Origin: Theocolax elegans
Taxonomy: Eukaryota; Arthropoda; Insecta; Hymenoptera; Cerocephalidae
Assembly (NCBI GenBank): GCA_026168455.1
Contig: CM047427.1
Location: 60,527,249 to 60,591,248 of the forward strand
Direction: 5' to 3'
Length of the DNA stretch: 64,000 nucleotides
Shown here: piece by piece, positions 25,232 to 35,710 of the stretch
How positions within the stretch are numbered: position 1 is the first letter of the stretch
How the letters are laid out: each line of letters begins with the position of its first letter
Translations under genes and position numbers: made by a program
Notes under the pieces: model-generated
Database searches by the model: none
What the model was told of the DNA's origin: nothing
What the model saw: only the letters and a program-made list of their open reading frames with translations

Positions 25232-26567
25232 TTTTGTAGAGGAGGCGGTAAAAATGCTCTTTAGGCACGGAGCGTGGGACTCGGTCAGCGTGACCTATAC
25301 TCGCTAAAAAACCACCCTGCCATTGATCTTGACTGCTATTCCCCCCTCGGAAACCGCCGTAAGGCATTACTATGAAAGGCTTAATCATGCCACATTTGTG
25401 GGGCGGTTATTAATGTCGCCTCTAGCACGCTCTTCTTCTTTTCTGATGTGGTTCATCTGTTCCACAATGGATGCTGCAAAGGTCACCACGGCATCCCTAC
25501 CTTCTTGCGACCCAAGAAGGCACATCCCGATGTCCTCTTGTGTTAAAGGCCCCTTCCAAAAGGTTTGGAAATTGCACCTTTCCACGTTTTCATCCACACC
25601 AGGGCAGATTGGGCACTCCGCACCCCTGTATATACGGATGCGGTGCAGGTATCTGCGAAAACACCCATGCCCGGTAAGCACCTGGGTCAGATGGAAGGTG
25701 ACGAATCCGTGTTTCCTACTTCTCCACTTGGCGACATCTAGGATGACGCGGTGGGTCCAGCGACCTTCGCTTGCTGAATCCCATCTCTGCTGCCACAGTT
25801 CGATGGTCTTATTTGACCACCGACTGCTACAACCACGTGCTGCTTCGCTGCTGTCTTCTAAGGTCCGCCGACCTTTTTTGTACATATCAGCCCTCTCTAT
25901 CGCCAAAAGATCGATGGAAGGAATTCCCACGATCACCGAGAGGGCTTAATGCGGCTATTCTGCAGGCTCGGCGAGAGAATGCACCGTAGCTTATATTACT
26001 TCTTAAGGCATCTGCCCAAATCGGAGCTCCATATAAAATTACGGAGTTTACCACTGTCACTAAGAAGGCCTGACGTGGCTGCCTTGGCCCTCCTATATTG
26101 GGCATTATACCCGACAAAGCTCTAGTCACTTCTGCGGCTTTGGACCCTGCACTCAGTAGGTGCTCCTTGAATGTTAGCCGCGCATCCAAGATCACTCCTA
26201 GGTATTTCACCGTGTCCGCCGACATTATAGGCTTTCCATTTACAATAAAAGTGGCGTACCCCTTATTCTTCGTTCGGGAGATAAGTACCACCTCGGTCTT
26301 TTTGGATGCCAGGCACAGCTCATGGGTGCTCAAACATGCAGCTACTACCGCGATAGACATTTCCAAGATATTCTACCTCATCGATGCTCCTTGTGACGAC
26401 GACCAAAGCCACATAGTCTGCAAAAGCCACCATCGACATTCCCTCTGGAAGCTGCTCCTAAGCAGTCCGTCGTAAACGACGTTCCAAAGAAGGGGTCCCA
26501 TGACCGAACTGTGGCACGCCTCCGGTGATGTTATAGGAGTGTAGAGTTCCATTTCGGATATCCACAC
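25232..26567 (-). pseudogene. R1-clade LINE, 3' fragment of ORF2 (copy 1)
   Basis: Minus-strand remains of the second half of a non-LTR retrotransposon ORF2. They include the RT core piece GPLLWNVVYDGLL (26500s), the post-RT region VKYLGVILDARLTFKEHL (26366-25887) and the C-terminal region with HGCFRRYLHRIRIYRGAECP (25936-25385). Several frameshifts separate these. The C-terminal zinc knuckle has lost 12 codons in frame compared with the sister fragment at 33048-33419, removing its His and last Cys. It is 5'-truncated within the RT domain, where foldback sequence begins (CACACGGAGAAAAATTT). It is a dead element related to, but distinct from, the full-length LINE beside it. Confidence 0.88.
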
Positions 26568-26940
26568 GGAGAAAAATTTCTTAGGATTAACCTATAAAAT
26601 TGACACGCTCTCTAACCAAGCGTATGTGTACCCTTCTAGCACACAACGTTGTAGCAACGTTGCTTTGACAACGCTACAACGTTGTTATAAAAGTTGTTGA
26701 AACGTTGGAGCAATGTTGCTACAACGTGGATATGTCCGCTAAGATTTATGTAAGTTGCCGCGATAGGTGGAAATAACGTTGTGACAACGTTTGAGCAACG
26801 TTGAAAATGCCTTTAAAAAATGTATTCATATAAAAATAAGAAAAAAAAAAAAAATTTTCAACCCGCGGGAATTGAACCTCAGATCTTCAGCTCCGAAGGC
26901 TTGCTCTCTACCAATTGAGCTATTTTGTTGTTCCTGTCAA
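26568..26940 (-). mobile_element. left arm of a foldback with a tRNA-like unit
   Basis: Near-copy of 34047-34425. It has a CACACGGAGA end, then an arm dense in CAACGTTG words (26645-26800), then a tRNA-like segment at 26859-26937 read on the minus strand. That segment has A box TAGCTCAATTGG and B box GGTTCAATTCC, followed by a T-run of about 14 in transcript sense. Only the left half is present; the matching right half seen at 35711-36230 is absent here. Confidence 0.75.
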
Positions 26941-27049
26941 TAGAAATCTATCCACCGCAAAACTCCCCTCTCTCACGGGATGGGGATCCACGCCCACCCA
27001 ACCTTTTTCCCCGACCGCGCAGGCATTCGCGGGGGGAGGCAACGGTACA

Positions 27050-30000
27050 CTAGCCGCCGTGCCATCGCAATCCTCTCTCCTTTCTTTCTGATGAGACCAG
27101 CCTGTCCAATACGGACGTACAGAGGGTCACTACCCGTTCCATCCTCCTGGGGTCAAGCAGGCACGCCCCCGATGCTCTCAGGGGTGAGGGGACCGCTCCA
27201 AGTGACTTGAAACTGGTCCCGTTCCTCCCTGAAACGAGGACACCATAGGAGGACGTGTTCCACGTCTTCGTTCACCCCTGGACAAGCCGGGCACTCTGCG
27301 CTGCCGTAGACCCCTATACGAAATAGGTAGCTACGGAAGCATCCGTGCCCGGTCAACACCTGGGTAAGCTGGAAACTGACGAAGCCGTGTTTCCTGCTCG
27401 CCCACTCCCGGATCCGCGGGATGATACGGTAGGTCCAGCGGCCGTCCCTGGCTGAGTCCCATCTCCGCTGCCACTCCTCTACGGTCCGCAATGACCATCG
27501 GTTATAGCAGCGATTCTCTTCTACGCGTCGCCCACCCTCACGGTGTCTTTCAGCTCTCTCGGCTGCCAGGAGGTCGAAGGGGGGGGGGGTCCCCGCGATC
27601 ACCGAGAGCGCAATGTCAGATACGGTTCGGTACGCCCGGGCCACCCTTAGCGCGGCTATCCTGCAGGCTCTCTGACACGGAGCACCAAAGCTCTTGTGCC
27701 TGTTCAGGGCATCAGCCCAGATAGGAGCTCCGTATAAAATTACTGAGCTCACCACCGAGGCAAGGAGAGACCTTCGCGGTTGCTGGGGTCCCCCGATGTT
27801 GGGCATGATGCCCGCCAGCGCACGGGCCACCTTTGCCGCCTTTGAGCCTGCGTTCGCGAGATGGTGTTTGAACGACAGCCGCGCGTCTAGTGTGACCCCT
27901 AAATACTTCAACGTTTTCACCGACCGTATCCGTTCTTTACCTACCGTGAAGGTGGCGGTCCTCTCCTTTTTTGTGCGAGAGATGAGCACCGCCTCCGTTT
28001 TTTCCGCCGCCAGCCTAAGTCCGTGGTCTCTCAACCAAGTGGCGACCACTTCTATAGAGACGTCTCCGAGATATTCGATCTCTTCGACACTCTTTGCGAC
28101 CACCACTAGCGCCACGTCGTCCGCGAAAGCCACCATCGAGACACCCTCCGGAAGTTGCTGCCTAAGTAGGCCGTCATAGACAACGTTCCAGAGTAGGGGC
28201 CCAATGACCGAACCCTGCGGCACGCCTCCCGTGATGTTGTGGGAGTGCACACCGTCGTCGGTGTCGTAGAGCAGAGTACGGTCAGTCAGGTAACTCGAGG
28301 TGACCTCCCTGAGATAGAGTGGCACTTGGAAGTGCTGCAGGGACAGCATGATGTCGTCCCATCTGGCAGAGTTGAAGGCATTCCGGATGTCCAAGGTGAT
28401 GATGGCACACATCCGCCTTGCACTCCGACCAGCATTGATGGCGTTTGTGGCTATGCCAACAACTCTGCCTACAGCATCCATGGTCGATCGACCCTTTCGG
28501 AAGCCGAACTGGTTGTCGGAGAGGTCTCCGGCCCGACCGATGGCCTCTGCAAGCCTGGCGCAGATCACCCGCTCCAGGAGCTTCCCAACTATATCCAGTA
28601 GACAGAGCGGGCGGTAAGATGATGGCTCCTCCGGGGGTTTGTTTCCCTTTGGTAGGAGTACCAGCCTCTGCGTCTTCCACTGGGCCGGGAAGCAACCTCC
28701 TCTTATGCATGCGTTGAATGCGTCCAGGAACAAGCCCGGAGCACTCATCGCCGCTGTCTTGACGGCCAGGCCAGGTATTCCGTCAGGCCCTGGGGCTTTA
28801 CGTACGGAAATACCCTTAGCGGCCATCCTCAGTTCGGCTTCACTAATGTCTGGCGACTCGGCTGCACCAATGCTGGCCATCAGGCCCGTCTCTGCTGCCC
28901 TTTTCCGATGTTCTGGAAACAGGTGGCGGACGACTCCGTCCAGAAAAACTGGGTCAGTGGGTGCAACAGCTCCCCCGGGGTTGATCTTATTCATAACCGT
29001 TTTATACGGTCTGCCCCAGGGGTCGTGGTCCACCTCTTCACAGAGCTCCCGCCAACACTTTCTCTTGGCAGCCTTGATGGCCACCTTGAGATCCCTCCGC
29101 TTTTGTTCGTATTCTGCGGAACGATCTTGGAATCGCGGTGTTCCCCTCGCTCTTTGGTGCAGCCTTCTGGCACGCAGGCACTCACGTCTCTTTTCTGCGA
29201 TGTCCTCACTCCACCAGATTATCGGTGGGCGGCCGCGAGGGTTAAACTTCACGGCCATAGAGGCATTGCAAGCCGCTGTTAGGGCATTCGTGAGGCCTCG
29301 TGCTTTTTCTTCGGCGGTTCCCTCCACTTTTGCCCCCTCAAGGGAGCAGAGGAACGTCTCACGATCAAACGTGGCTGGTGCCCATCTCTCTCTTGCTCTT
29401 CTTCCTGCTCTCTTTGTCCTCCCGCTGGTCAGCTGGAGCTGGTACACGAGTGCTTGGTGGTCACTACCCGTGTAACGATCGCTAACTTTCCAGCCGAGTC
29501 CCCCTCTCCCCATCAATCTAGGATCGACAAAGGTGAGGTCGACTATGGACGACTTGCCGGCTTTTGTGAAAGTCGGCGTTGTCCCTGTGTTAGCGATCTC
29601 CAGCCCCAGTAGAGCGAACGCCTCGAGAAGTGCGCGACCACGCGCGTTGGTCTTGGCGTTACCCCAGTCCGTCGCCCAAGCATTAAAGTCCCCACCGATT
29701 GCGACCGGTAGCCGTGAGGACCGAGCACTGGTGACGACTGCATCCAGAGATCTCGCAAAGTCCTCGGTGCAATCGCTGGGCGGGAAGTAGCAGCTGTACA
29801 TGCGTACCCCCGCCACCTCCACCCAGGTAAAGCTGGGAAGGGGGGCGACCATCTTTCTGGTGATGTGTATATTTCCACATACCCAGATGGCCGCCTTGCC
29901 CGTGGCATCCCTTACCCAGTTCGACTTCTCGAGATCCCGGAACTCCTCGCTGATGATCGCTACGTCCGCTCTCTCCTCTCTGACCAGCTGGGACAGCAAG

Positions 30001-30074
30001 TCCTGGGCCACAGCGCAGTGGTTGAGGTTTATTTGGAGCACCTTAATCATTTTTGATGTGTGCTCCTTCCTCAT
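27050..30074 (-). CDS. LINE ORF2: APE endonuclease, reverse transcriptase, C-terminal zinc knuckle
   Basis: The open frame 30074-27153 encodes 973 aa. The likely start is the internal ATG at 30050 (MIKVLQINLNHC), which overlaps the ORF1 stop. Endonuclease motifs are near residues 10-230: QINLNHC, GGDFNAWATDWG, SIVDLTFVD and YTGSDHQAL. The RT spans about residues 440-750: APGPDGIPG, SSYRPLCLLDIVGKLLERV, NQFGFRKGRSTMDAV, LDIRNAFNS, GGVPQGSVIGPLLWN and the catalytic FADD. A CPACPGVNEDVEHVLLWC knuckle near the C-terminus is typical of the R1 clade. The frame closes early at 27153 after a G-run (27174-27178). One fewer G would continue it for about 40 codons to TAG at 27050-27052, matching the tail of the sister fragments. 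Catalytic motifs look intact. Confidence 0.95.
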
Positions 30075-31375
30075 GCGAGGTCTTGGCTTTGGCCTCGCAA
30101 TCCACTGCTTTGTGGCCCTCTTGGCCGCACCGATAGCATTGCGCTGACCGGTCGACTGCGCTCTTGCACTCCCTCGCGATGTGTCCCGATTCGTGGCATC
30201 GGTAGCAGCGCGAGGATACCTCTCGCAGTCGAACTCTGCAATTTACCCATCCGATCCGGAGCTTCCCGTCTTGCAGCAGTTTTTTGGCTGCTACTGCCGG
30301 AAGCTGGATGGTCGCAGCTAGGGTGCCACTGTAGGACCCCCTGGTTTTAATATTATCCGGGGATACCACATTTGGCCCGATCTTTGCCGCAATCGCTGCG
30401 GCCACCTCCATTGTTGTCGTGGACTCGTCCATGTCCCTGATGGTGATGGACACTTTGTGAGTCAGCAGCTGGACCTCTGCTGACCCACTCAGGGTGGACG
30501 AGACCACTGTCCTCAGCTCCGCCGTTTCCGTTCCGGGTCGCCCCCGTTCGAGGAGGAGCTCTCCAGCCCTGGTGCGCCTGATACGCGTGACCCGTTCTCC
30601 TAGTGCCTTTAGCTCCGGTGCAGCCTTGACCTTCCGGAGAATGTCAGCGTAGGAAGAGCCCCCGCTAGGTGTCTTGATCTTGATGGCATCTGGGCGTGGG
30701 GGTCTTACTCCGGCCTTAGGCTCTGCCGTGCCTTTGGTCGGTTTGCTGTCACGTTTCTGCTGTTCATGCTGCTTCGGCGGGCTGTTCTTCATCTTCTTCT
30801 TCTTGCCCTTCTTCACTACTGTGACCCAGTCAGGGACTTTTGACTGGTTCCCACTCGTCTTAGGAACGGATGGCGAAGCATCTGCTGGCCCATTTTTGTT
30901 AGTGGGCTGCTTCGACCCCTTCTTCCTTTTCTCCGGGGGTTGCTGAGGTGGTGAAGGCTTTTCTCTTTCCACCGGCCTCCTTTGACGCTCTTCAGCGCGA
31001 AAGATGGGCGACGTTTGGCACGTTCCATCCCTACGCGCATCCGCCATTTTAGTTTTCGGCACTGTCACACACACAGCACTGTTCACCCGCGCGTATTCAT
31101 TGAGAGCTCTGCTGGTTGCTCTCGCCATACTCTTCAGCTCTTTGTGGATATTGTTCTTATTAAGAACAAACTCCACCAGGGTATCTACCTTCTCCCGCAG
31201 ACGGAGAAAAAGCTCTGTCAGCGTCACTCGACATCCCAGTCGAGGGCAGGTCACACGTAGCATTAGATTCTACAGAGGCCGAGTGACCAACCTCCGCAGC
31301 ACTTACCATTTTAACGGTGTGAGTTTGGTCCCCCACAAAATCCTTGGGACCATGCACTGACCACCGGGGCTTCAA
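30043..31375 (-). CDS. LINE ORF1 (Gag-like, CCHC knuckles), inner copy with frameshift
   Basis: The 406-aa frame 31263-30043 contains a Lys/Arg-rich linker (VVKKGKKKKMKNSPPK), a basic mid-region and two C-terminal CCHC knuckles, CYRCHESGHIAREC and CYRCGQEGHKAVDC. ORF1 proteins of this clade bind element RNA and form the RNP. Its first residues are spurious. The true upstream frame (KDFVGDQTHTVKMVSAAEV, to 31375) is knocked out of register by one extra A in an A-run at 31207-31211 compared with the copy at 31541-32554. The stop TAA at 30043-30045 overlaps the ORF2 start ATGATTAA. Confidence 0.9.
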
Positions 31376-31540
31376 AACCCGATCGTGAATCAGTGGCGGG
31401 ATTTGACAGGATTGCCATGCCCGCTTGGGGTAGTGTTGTTTTTTAGCTCACTATCCATAGCTTGGTTTAATTTCGGGGTGATTTGTGAGTCAGCAGCTGG
31501 ACCTCTGCTGACCCACTCAGGGTGGACGAGACCACTGTCC

Positions 31541-32554
31541 TCAGCTCCGCCGTTTCCGTTCCGGGTCGCCCCGTTCGAGGAGGAGCTCTCCAGCCCTGGT
31601 GCGCCTGATACGCGTGACCCGTTCTCCTAGTGCCTTTAGCTCCGGTGCAGCCTTGACCTTCCGGAGAATGTCAGCGTAGGAAGAGCCCCCGCTAGGTGTC
31701 TTGATCTTGATGGCATCTGGGCGTGGGGGTCTTACTCCGGCCTTAGGCTCTGCCGTGCCTTTGGTCGGTTTGCTGTCACGTTTCTGCTGTTCATGCTGCT
31801 TCGGCGGGCTGTTCTTCATCTTCTTCTTCTTGCCCTTCTTCACTACTGTGACCCAGTCAGGGACTTTTGACTGGTTCCCACTCGTCTTAGGAACGGATGG
31901 CGAAGCATCTGCTGGCCCATTTTTGTTAGTGGGCTGCTTCGACCCCTTCTTCCTTTTCTCCGGGGGTTGCTGAGGTGGTGAAGGCTTTTCTCTTTCCACC
32001 GGCCTCCTTTGACGCTCTTCAGCGCGAAAGATGGGCGACGTTTGGCACGTTCCATCCCTACGCGCATCCGCCATTTTAGTTTTCGGCACTGTCACACACA
32101 CAGCACTGTTCACCCGCGCGTATTCATTGAGAGCTCTGCTGGTTGCTCTCGCCATACTCTTCAGCTCTTTGTGGATATTGTTCTTATTAAGAACAAACTC
32201 CACCAGGGTATCTACCTTCTCCCGCAGACGGAGAAAAGCTCTGTCAGCGTCACTCGACATCCCAGTCGAGGGCAGGTCACACGTAGCATTAGATGCTACA
32301 GAGGCCGAGTGACCAACCTCCGCAGCACTTACCATTTTAACGGTGTGAGTTTGGTCCCCCACAAAATCCTTGGGACCAGCACTGACCACCGGGGCTTTCA
32401 CCCGATCGGAATCAGTGGCGGGATTTGACAGGATTGCCATGCCCGCTTGGGGTAGTGTTGTTTTTAGCTCACTATCCATACTTGGTTTAATTTCGGGGTG
32501 CCTTCCCCTATCTGGTTTTGGTTCGCCCCGAATATTTGATTTTTTCGGTACCAT
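31541..32554 (-). CDS. LINE ORF1 N-terminal part, outer duplicated copy
   Basis: A 337-aa frame beginning MVPKKSNIRGEPKPDRG, which I take as the authentic ORF1 start. It continues through the same N-terminal and Lys-rich linker regions as the inner copy and loses frame near 31573 at CGCCCCG (the inner copy has one more C), shortly before the duplication junction at about 31483. It lacks the CCHC knuckles. The true ORF1 is probably this N-terminus joined in frame to the knuckle-bearing copy, so one of the 1-kb copies is redundant. Confidence 0.85.
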   Translation of the reverse strand: MVPKKSNIRGEPKPDRGRHPEIKPSMDSELKTTLPQAGMAILSNPATDSDRVKAPVVSAGPKDFVGDQTHTVKMVSAAEVGHSASVASNATCDLPSTGMSSDADRAFLRLREKVDTLVEFVLNKNNIHKELKSMARATSRALNEYARVNSAVCVTVPKTKMADARRDGTCQTSPIFRAEERQRRPVEREKPSPPQQPPEKRKKGSKQPTNKNGPADASPSVPKTSGNQSKVPDWVTVVKKGKKKKMKNSPPKQHEQQKRDSKPTKGTAEPKAGVRPPRPDAIKIKTPSGGSSYADILRKVKAAPELKALGERVTRIRRTRAGELLLERGDPERKRRS

Positions 32555-32626
32555 CCATATCTGGAAAGCATTCCCCTATCCACCACCTGGGGAGGCGCCA
32601 CGATGCGGGACCAGCAAACCCGGCAC

Positions 32627-32680
32627 GGGTGTGTGTGTGTGTGTGTGTGTTTGTGTGTGCGTGCGTGTGTGTGCGTGTTT
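32627..32680. repeat. TG/CA microsatellite between two LINE sequences
   Basis: A TG run 32627-32651, then interrupted TGTGTGCGTGCG. On its low-coordinate side lies the 5' end of the full-length LINE, on the other the 3' end of the older LINE fragment. The equivalent array at 25146 is about twice as long. Confidence 0.95.
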
Positions 32681-34046
32681 TTGTAGAGGAGGCGGTAAAA
32701 ATGCTCTTTAGGCACGGAGCGTGGGACTCGGTCAGCGTGACCTATACTCGCTAAAAAACCACCCTGCCATTGATCTTGACTGATATTCCCCCCTCGGAAA
32801 CCGCCGTAAGGCATTACTATGAAAGGCTTAATCATGCCACATTTGTGGGGCGGTTATTAATGTCGCCTCTAGCACGCTCTTCTTCTTTTCTGATGTGGTT
32901 CATCTGTTCCACAATGGATGCTGCAAAGGTCACCACGGCATCCCTACCTTCTTGCGAACCAAGAAGGCACATCCCGTTGCCCTCTGGTGTTAAAGGCCCC
33001 TTCCAAAAGGTTTGGAAATTGTACCTTTCTTCCGCGAATCGAGGACACTAGGATATAACATGTTCCACGTTTTCATCCACACCAGGGCAGATTGGGCACT
33101 CCGCACCCCTGTATATACGGATGCGGTGCAGGTATCTGCGAAAACACCCATGCCCGGTAAGCACCTGGGTCAGATGGAAGGTGACGAATCCGTGTTTCCT
33201 ACTTGTCCACTTGGCGACATCTAGGATGACGCGGTGGGTCCAGCGACCTTCGCTTGCTGAATCCCATCTCTGCTGCCACAGTTCGATGGTCTTATTTGAC
33301 CACCGACTGCTACAACCACGTGCTGCTTTGCTGCTGTCTTCTAAGGTCCGCCGACCTTTTTTGTACGTATCAGCCCTCTCTATCGCCAAAAGATCGATGG
33401 AAGGAATTCCCACGATCACCGAGAGGGCTTAATGCGGCTATTCTGCAGGCTCGGCGAGATAATGCACCGTAGCTTATATTACTTCTTAAGGCATCTGCCC
33501 AAATCGGAGCTCCATATAAAATTACGGAGTTTACCACTGTCACTAAGAAGGCCTGACGTGGCTGCCTTGGCCCTCCTATATTGGGCATTATACCCGACAA
33601 AGCTCTAGTCACTTCTGCAGCTTTGGACCCTGCACTCAGTAGGTGCTCCTTGAATGTTAGCCGCGCATCCAAGATCACTCCTAGGTATTTCACCGTGTCC
33701 GCCGACATTATAGGCTTTCCATTTACAATAAAAGTGGCGTACCCCTTTTTCTTCGTTCGGGAGATTAGTACCACCTCGGTTTTTTTGGATGCCAGGCACA
33801 GCTCATGGGTGCTCAACCATGCAGCTACTACCGCGATAGACATTTCCAAGATATTCCACCTCATCGATGCTCCTTGCGACGACGACCAAAGCCACATAGT
33901 CTGCAAAAGCCTCCATCGACATTCCCTCTGGAAGCTGCTCCTAAGCAGTCCGTCGTAAACGACGTTCCAAAGAAGGGGTACCATGACCGAACTGTGGCAC
34001 GCCTCCGGTGATGTTGTAGGAGTGTAGAGTTCCAATTCGGATATCC
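32681..34046 (-). pseudogene. R1-clade LINE, 3' fragment of ORF2 (copy 2)
   Basis: Near-copy of 25232-26567, with scattered substitutions. It includes the RT/post-RT part (34050-33370) and the C-terminal part (33419-33048). In the zinc knuckle a TAG at about 33049 replaces the expected Trp codon (VEHVIS then stop, where the intact relative reads VEHVLLWC); the following CPRF-like codons are still present. It is truncated at the same point as copy 1, next to the same foldback arm, so both come from one ancestral segment that was duplicated after truncation. Confidence 0.88.
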
Positions 34047-34344
34047 ACACGGAGAAAAATTTCTTAGGTTTAACCTATAAAATTGACACGCTCTCTAACC
34101 AAGCGTATGTGTACCCTTCTAGCACACAACGTTGTAGCAATGATGCTTTGACAACGCTACAACGTTCTTATAAAAGTTGTTGAAACGTTGGAGCAATGTT
34201 GCTACAACGTGGGATATGTCCGCTAAGATTTATGTAAGTTGCCGCGATAGGTGGAAATAACGTTGTGACAACGTTTGAGCAACGTTGAAAATGCCTTTAA
34301 AAATGTATTTCATATAAAAATAAGAAAAAAAAAAAAAAAAATTT

Positions 34345-34423
34345 CAACCCGCGGGAATTGAACCTCAGATCTTCAGCTCCGAAGGCTTGCTCTCTACCAA
34401 CTGAGCTATTTTGTTGTTCCTGT
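34345..34423 (-). other. tRNA-like Pol III unit (left, element A)
   Basis: Minus-strand sense contains A box TAGCTCAGTTGG (perfect to TRGCNNAGYNGG) and B box GGTTCAATTCC about 33 nt further, then CCCGCGGG and a run of about 16 T. The acceptor ends do not pair, so this is a degenerate or tRNA-derived unit, not a working tRNA. It is divergent from the unit at 35711-35790. Confidence 0.7.
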
Positions 34424-34498
34424 CATTAAATTAACTTTAGGTTATTAATTTCGGAGCATATTTTGATAGTAGTTTATAACCAAAAGTTAATTTAATAA

Positions 34499-35709
34499 CC
34501 CGAGTAGAAATGCTAGCCAGGCCGCCTGAATTAGAAAACAGGGCCTGAAAAGGCCGCCTGTTAAGGGCCGGGATACGAATGTAATGGAATTTAAGTCAGG
34601 GCCTAATTTTGTTAGTTCGGATGTGAGGTTATAGTAAAAGTCAATTTTGTTAGTTCGAATGTGAGGTTAGTAATAGTATCTACAAATTATATAGTATTGT
34701 ATATAAATTTTCAGGTTAGAATTTTATCAAGAGTTTTTTATAAATATAAAATGAATAAAAAAATTGATAATGCTCAGAAGCTTAATTTACTAAGAGTTCG
34801 AAGGTATCGATTGAAAAGAAAATACAATATATAAATAGTGAAAGTTTAAAAAAACACTTAAATAATATAAAAGTTTATGCAGTATTATATTGCTTTAAAT
34901 ATGTGAAAAAATTTAATTTTGTATTGTATAAAAAAAGTGCAAAGTTATTAATATTATATTATATTAAGATTGTTGTAATTATTTGGAAATTATATTAAAC
35001 CATATATTTTAATTATATTATCTATAATATTTATGTTTAATAAATATTAATGTATTAAAATGCATTTTATTTTATTTACAAAACCTATACGCACACACAC
35101 GCACGCACACACACACACACACACACACATGCATGTACGCACGCCTAATTAACCTTATATTTATAATTTTATATTAGTATATTTTGTGGTTTTTAAGATT
35201 ACAAAGCTGTTACACATGTAAGATAACGTTTTATTAACCTTTAGAGGACGGGATGGCCCCTATACGGGCCATGCCCATGATCGACCCTTTACATGTGTTA
35301 GTTTAGAGATGTGAGGCATCACATAAACTCGATTTCTATAGAAAAGTGAGAGAAAATAGTAAACCCAAATCCCCGTCCTCTAAAGGTTAAAAGTGATCCG
35401 ATGTTTTTAGACATTAATTTTATTGAAAAAAGAAGCTTTTTTGAACCAGAAAATTCCCGTCCTCTAAAGGTTAACAATTAAAAACAAATGTAAAATAACA
35501 AATACATTCAGATTTAGTTTTTACTACTAATTCAGTGCCTTAATATCACTTGAACATACCCACAAAATAGTATTACATAAAACAGGCCCTGATCTCCACC
35601 CCATTACATTTTTTAAAGGCCCTTTACCGGCACCTGATCAGGGCCTTTTAATATTCGTCAGGTACCTGAACAGGGCCTTCTTTTTGCCTGGAAATCATTT
35701 CTACTCGGG
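34499..35709. mobile_element. inner inverted-repeat element (CCCGAGTAGAAATG ends)
   Basis: The 14-bp perfect terminal inverted repeats are followed on each side by repeated AGGGCCTGA / GGCCGCCTG and CAGGGCC words (34520-34600, 35583-35680). Those words resemble subterminal repeats bound by transposases. It contains a 149-bp TTAA MITE and a CA microsatellite at about 35092-35130. No coding sequence seen. Confidence 0.65.
35238..35386. mobile_element. 149-bp TTAA-flanked MITE (piggyBac-like), copy 1
   Basis: The ends CCTTTAGAGGACGGG / CCCGTCCTCTAAAGG are perfect inverted repeats. The flanks are TTAA at 35234-35237 and 35387-35390, the target duplication used by piggyBac. An extra right end, CCCGTCCTCTAAAGGTTAA, at 35457-35475 shows a second, partial copy or a longer internal form. 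A same-length copy is at 36824-36972. Confidence 0.88.
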
Positions 35710-35710
35710 A

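Larger units (their letters stand above)
26941..32626 (-). mobile_element. R1-clade non-LTR retrotransposon, nearly full length
   Basis: Minus-strand LINE with GC-rich codon use unlike its AT-rich surroundings. The 5' end (CCCGTGCCGGG in sense) abuts a TG/CA microsatellite at 32627. It contains ORF1 (two overlapping copies, see 31541-32554 and 30043-31375) and ORF2 (27050-30074), then a short 3' region to about 26941. Several R1-clade lineages integrate at defined sites, some in microsatellites, and the CA junction is consistent with that. A 1.03-kb stretch of ORF1 is duplicated in tandem (about 30455-31483 and 31483-32498). Confidence 0.9.

Noticed and set aside
25113..25388. Open frame with a long Thr-His repeat
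   Set aside because: It is the CA/TG microsatellite read through in one frame; no protein is implied.
26859..26937. Functional tRNA gene
   Set aside because: The A and B boxes are good, but acceptor ends do not pair, the T-arm is weak and the unit sits inside repeats; treated as tRNA-like only.
28639..29475. 278-aa open frame on the plus strand
   Set aside because: It is the antisense shadow of LINE ORF2; GC-rich coding DNA often leaves long antisense frames.
34720..35130. CRISPR-like or satellite array
   Set aside because: Only AT-rich sequence and a CA microsatellite are present; there are no regularly spaced repeats, and this is a eukaryotic genome.
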